DNA of 64,000 nucleotides, taken from positions 13,991 through 77,990 of the forward strand of contig NZ_JBHMFC010000013.1 in assembly GCF_042427585.1 (NCBI RefSeq). The letters are read 5' to 3'. A program made the translations under genes and the position numbers. Source of the stretch: Pseudalgibacter ostreae. GTDB taxonomy: Bacteria; Bacteroidota; Bacteroidia; Flavobacteriales; Flavobacteriaceae. The notes beneath the pieces are model-generated. The model made no database searches. It saw nothing but the letters and a program-made list of their open reading frames with translations, and was not told the origin of the DNA. Positions 61,538 through 64,000 of the stretch are shown here, one piece after another; position 1 is the stretch's first letter, and the number at the start of each line of letters is the position of its first letter.

Positions 61538-63889
61538 GTGAAAAAATTAGCCCTTTATATTAAAAATAATAAAGTAAAATTTACAGCTATAGCAGGCCTA
61601 TTAATTGCCTATTATTTTTGCTTACCAAGTCCGCTCTTTAAAGACCCAACAGCTACGGTGATTACAAGCTCCAACAATGAGTTACTAGGCGCCCAAATAG
61701 CAAGAGATGGCCAATGGCGGTTTCCGCAAAATGATTCTGTACCAAAAAAATTCACAACATGCATTCTTCAATTTGAAGACGAATATTTTTACAGCCACCC
61801 TGGGTTCAACCCTGTTTCTATTTTTAAGGCCCTAAGGGACAACTTAAAGTCTGATGGCTTAAAACGTGGCGGAAGCACTTTAACCCAGCAAGTAATTCGG
61901 CTGTCAAGAAAAGGGCAATCCAGAACGTATATTGAAAAAATAAAGGAAATTGTGCTTGCCACCCGATTAGAACTTCAAAAATCTAAAACACAAATATTAG
62001 CGCTTTATAGTAGCCATGCTCCTTTTGGAGGTAATGTGGTAGGACTAGATGCTGCGGCATGGCGTTATTTCAACAGAAATCCCTACGAACTTTCTTGGGC
62101 AGAAACGGCCACTTTAGCAGTACTACCCAATGCCCCAAGTTTAATATATCCCGGAAAGAACCAAAAAAACCTGTTAAAAAAGCGTGATAGGCTGCTAAAG
62201 AAACTTCTTAAAAACAGGATTATAGACACACTAACCTACACCTTGTCTATTGCAGAAGGTTTACCTCAAAAACCCTATCCTCTACCTCAAATGGCACCGC
62301 ATTTATTACAAAAAACTACAAAATCCCATTATGGGAAACGAATACAAACCACCATCGACTCCAAATTACAAGACCGTATAAACCGTATTGTAAAACACCA
62401 TTACAACCAACTTAGCCAAAACGAAATCCATAATGCCGCCGTTTTGGTTTTAAATGTAAAAACAAGACAAGTTTTAGCATATGTTGGCAATACACCTACC
62501 GATAAGGGCCATCAAAAAGATGTAGATATTATAGATAAGCCCAGGAGTACAGGAAGTATACTAAAACCATTTTTATATACGGCTATGCTAGATGCCGGCG
62601 ACCTATTGCCGCACACACTGGTAGCCGATGTTCCAACCCAATTTGGAAGTTATAATCCTGAGAACTACAACAAGACGTATGATGGTGCCGTATCGGCCAG
62701 TCGTGCACTATCCCGATCTTTAAATGTACCCTCTGTAAGAATGTTACAAGAATTTGGTCTAGATAGGTTTCACGATTATTTAAAACGCTTACATTTAAAA
62801 GACTTAAAATATAATGCCAATCATTATGGCCTATCGCTTATTCTTGGAGGTGCAGAAAGCAATTTATGGGATTTATGTAAAAGCTATGCAGCACTGTCCT
62901 CGACCTTGAACCATTTCTCTGAAACTTCTAGTGAATATTTTTCTAATGAATTTTGTGAACCCACTTTTTTAGCCTCTGAAATCATCGATTTTGGCAAAAA
63001 AACAAGCGATAAAACGCTTTTTGATGCAGGCTCTATTTACTTAACCTATGAAAGTTTAAAAGAAGTAAACCGCCCAGAAGGAGATGAAAGCTGGGCATTC
63101 TTTGATGGTTCTAAACAAATTGCTTGGAAAACAGGGACCAGCTTTGGCTTTAGAGATGCATGGGCCATTGGAACCACACAAGATTATGTCGTAGGCGTTT
63201 GGGTGGGAAATGCCGATGGAGAAGGCCGACCAGGATTGGTGGGCGTTCAAACCGCCGCACCTATTTTGTTTGATGTGTTTGATCTATTGCCCAATAGCAA
63301 TTGGTTTGCAAAACCATTTGATGACATGCAAGAAGCTACTATTTGTAATCAAAGCGGGTATCGCGCCTCGACAAATTGTCTAGAAACCACAGAAACATTT
63401 ATTCAACTTAGTGGATTAAAAACAAAGCCTTGTCCTTATCATATTTTAATTCACGTGGACCAAAAAGAGCGATTTCAAGTGAATACGTCTTGCGAAAGTT
63501 TAAGCAACATCCAGCATAAACCTTGGTTTGTTTTACCGCCTTTAATGGCGCACTATTATAAAGCAAAAAACCCGTTTTATAAGCCACTTCCTAAATTTAG
63601 GGTAGATTGCTTTGGAAGCAGCAGCGTATCTATTGATTTTATTTATCCAAAAGAGAAAAACAGCATCTTTCTTCCTAAAGATTTTGATGGACAAACCAAC
63701 GATCTTATCCTAAAAATAGCCCACTCCAAATCTGAAAGTACAGTCTTTTGGTATGTTAACGAAACGTTTATAGGCAGTACTAAAGACTTACATGAAATAG
63801 CGATAATCCCAGAACAGGGAAAACATATGATTACGGTTGTAGATGAGTTTGGCAATGAGGCAAAGCGCGGTTTTGAAATTTCGCAATAG
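61538..63889 (+). CDS. pbpC: Penicillin-binding protein 1C, GTG start
   Basis: A 783-residue bifunctional peptidoglycan synthase. An N-terminal membrane helix (FTAIAGLLIAYYFCLPSP) precedes the GT51 glycosyltransferase (EDEYFYSHPGFNP, GGSTLTQQVIRL). The transpeptidase has its SxxK in GSILKPF, SxN in SRSLN and KTGTSFGF. A C-terminal BiPBP_C-type domain (about 690-783) marks it as PBP1C. GTG at 61538 is the only start before the membrane helix. The alpha-2-macroglobulin gene often paired with pbpC is not on its upstream side. Confidence 0.94.
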   Translation: MKKLALYIKNNKVKFTAIAGLLIAYYFCLPSPLFKDPTATVITSSNNELLGAQIARDGQWRFPQNDSVPKKFTTCILQFEDEYFYSHPGFNPVSIFKALRDNLKSDGLKRGGSTLTQQVIRLSRKGQSRTYIEKIKEIVLATRLELQKSKTQILALYSSHAPFGGNVVGLDAAAWRYFNRNPYELSWAETATLAVLPNAPSLIYPGKNQKNLLKKRDRLLKKLLKNRIIDTLTYTLSIAEGLPQKPYPLPQMAPHLLQKTTKSHYGKRIQTTIDSKLQDRINRIVKHHYNQLSQNEIHNAAVLVLNVKTRQVLAYVGNTPTDKGHQKDVDIIDKPRSTGSILKPFLYTAMLDAGDLLPHTLVADVPTQFGSYNPENYNKTYDGAVSASRALSRSLNVPSVRMLQEFGLDRFHDYLKRLHLKDLKYNANHYGLSLILGGAESNLWDLCKSYAALSSTLNHFSETSSEYFSNEFCEPTFLASEIIDFGKKTSDKTLFDAGSIYLTYESLKEVNRPEGDESWAFFDGSKQIAWKTGTSFGFRDAWAIGTTQDYVVGVWVGNADGEGRPGLVGVQTAAPILFDVFDLLPNSNWFAKPFDDMQEATICNQSGYRASTNCLETTETFIQLSGLKTKPCPYHILIHVDQKERFQVNTSCESLSNIQHKPWFVLPPLMAHYYKAKNPFYKPLPKFRVDCFGSSSVSIDFIYPKEKNSIFLPKDFDGQTNDLILKIAHSKSESTVFWYVNETFIGSTKDLHEIAIIPEQGKHMITVVDEFGNEAKRGFEISQ

Positions 63890-63960
63890 CTATTTTGGCA
63901 CTTTCAGAAGTAAATAATCACTTGCATATCAATCAAATAAGTTGTATTTTAGATAAAACA

Positions 63961-64000
63961 AAACCCCGATAACGAGCCGAACACTCAAAAAACGGGGTTT
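63961..64000 (+). terminator. Probable terminator after pbpC, cut by the window edge
   Basis: AAACCCCG (63961-63968) pairs with CGGGGTTT (63993-64000) around a 24-base loop. The T-tail would lie beyond the right edge. Confidence 0.55.

Noticed and set aside
1..64000. Mobile elements, CRISPR arrays, defence or biosynthetic islands, rRNA or tRNA genes
   Set aside because: I saw no transposase, integrase, recombinase, regular repeat-spacer array, cloverleaf or defence gene. Base composition and promoter type look uniform along the window.

Overview
The window is ordinary chromosome of a Bacteroidota bacterium, almost certainly a marine Flavobacteriaceae. The DNA is AT-rich. Shine-Dalgarno sites are essentially absent, and the promoters carry the Bacteroidota -7 element TAnnTTTG. 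There is a secreted protein with a type IX secretion (T9SS) C-terminal sorting domain, a Bacteroidota-type PEP carboxylase, a CusA-TolC fused metal pump, and several small families typical of this clade. I see 53 protein-coding genes (one cut by the left edge). I see no rRNA, tRNA, CRISPR array, insertion sequence or prophage.

Layout. 1-8.5 kb: the start of a SufA/IscA-type gene, thiL, a zinc-ribbon protein, an alpha/beta hydrolase, a small AraC / AhpD-like / cupredoxin-like cluster, an ACT-like protein divergent from aspartate kinase lysC, and aminopeptidase P. 8.7-15.3 kb: a T9SS-exported metzincin-like protein, the sdhCAB operon and an M28 peptidase. 15.4-24.8 kb (minus strand): a heavy-metal RND efflux operon (His-rich protein, CusA-TolC fusion, CusB-like lipoprotein) and a very large putative outer-membrane protein. 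25-36.4 kb: exonuclease III, an OmpA lipoprotein, an aldo/keto reductase, a DUF3109 protein, a MarC protein, a short flavoprotein, an S41 protease, dCMP deaminase, a HupE-like protein, several unknowns, a CBS protein and a short SSB. 36.6-41.4 kb: a 7TMR-DISM hybrid sensor kinase and nadAB. 41.8-56 kb: an unrecognised Cys-rich 607-residue protein divergent from ppc, then a nitrogen-assimilation block (PII, Amt, PII, porin on the minus strand; gltBD on the plus strand). 56.3-63.9 kb: mlaEFD lipid transport, a DUF202 protein, yicC-gmk-nadD and pbpC.

How it fits together. The 43.8-56 kb block is a coherent carbon/nitrogen node: PEP carboxylase supplies C4 acids, the porin and Amt bring in ammonium, two PII proteins sense nitrogen status and GOGAT makes glutamate. 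NAD synthesis genes (nadA, nadB, nadD) occur at two places. Envelope functions (RND pump, Mla, PBP1C, OmpA lipoprotein, large outer-membrane protein) make up much of the rest.

The items most worth a second look are: the 607-residue Cys-rich protein with an FNR/CRP-like palindrome about 42 bases upstream of its inferred transcription start; the two PII proteins with an altered T-loop (Glu in place of the ligand-binding Gln39) flanking amt, one with its own terminator-bounded promoter; paired palindromes upstream of the amt operon; and an intact signal peptide inside the CusA-TolC fusion. I found nothing that resembles a defence island or other accessory system. Family assignments are from reading the sequence without database searches.
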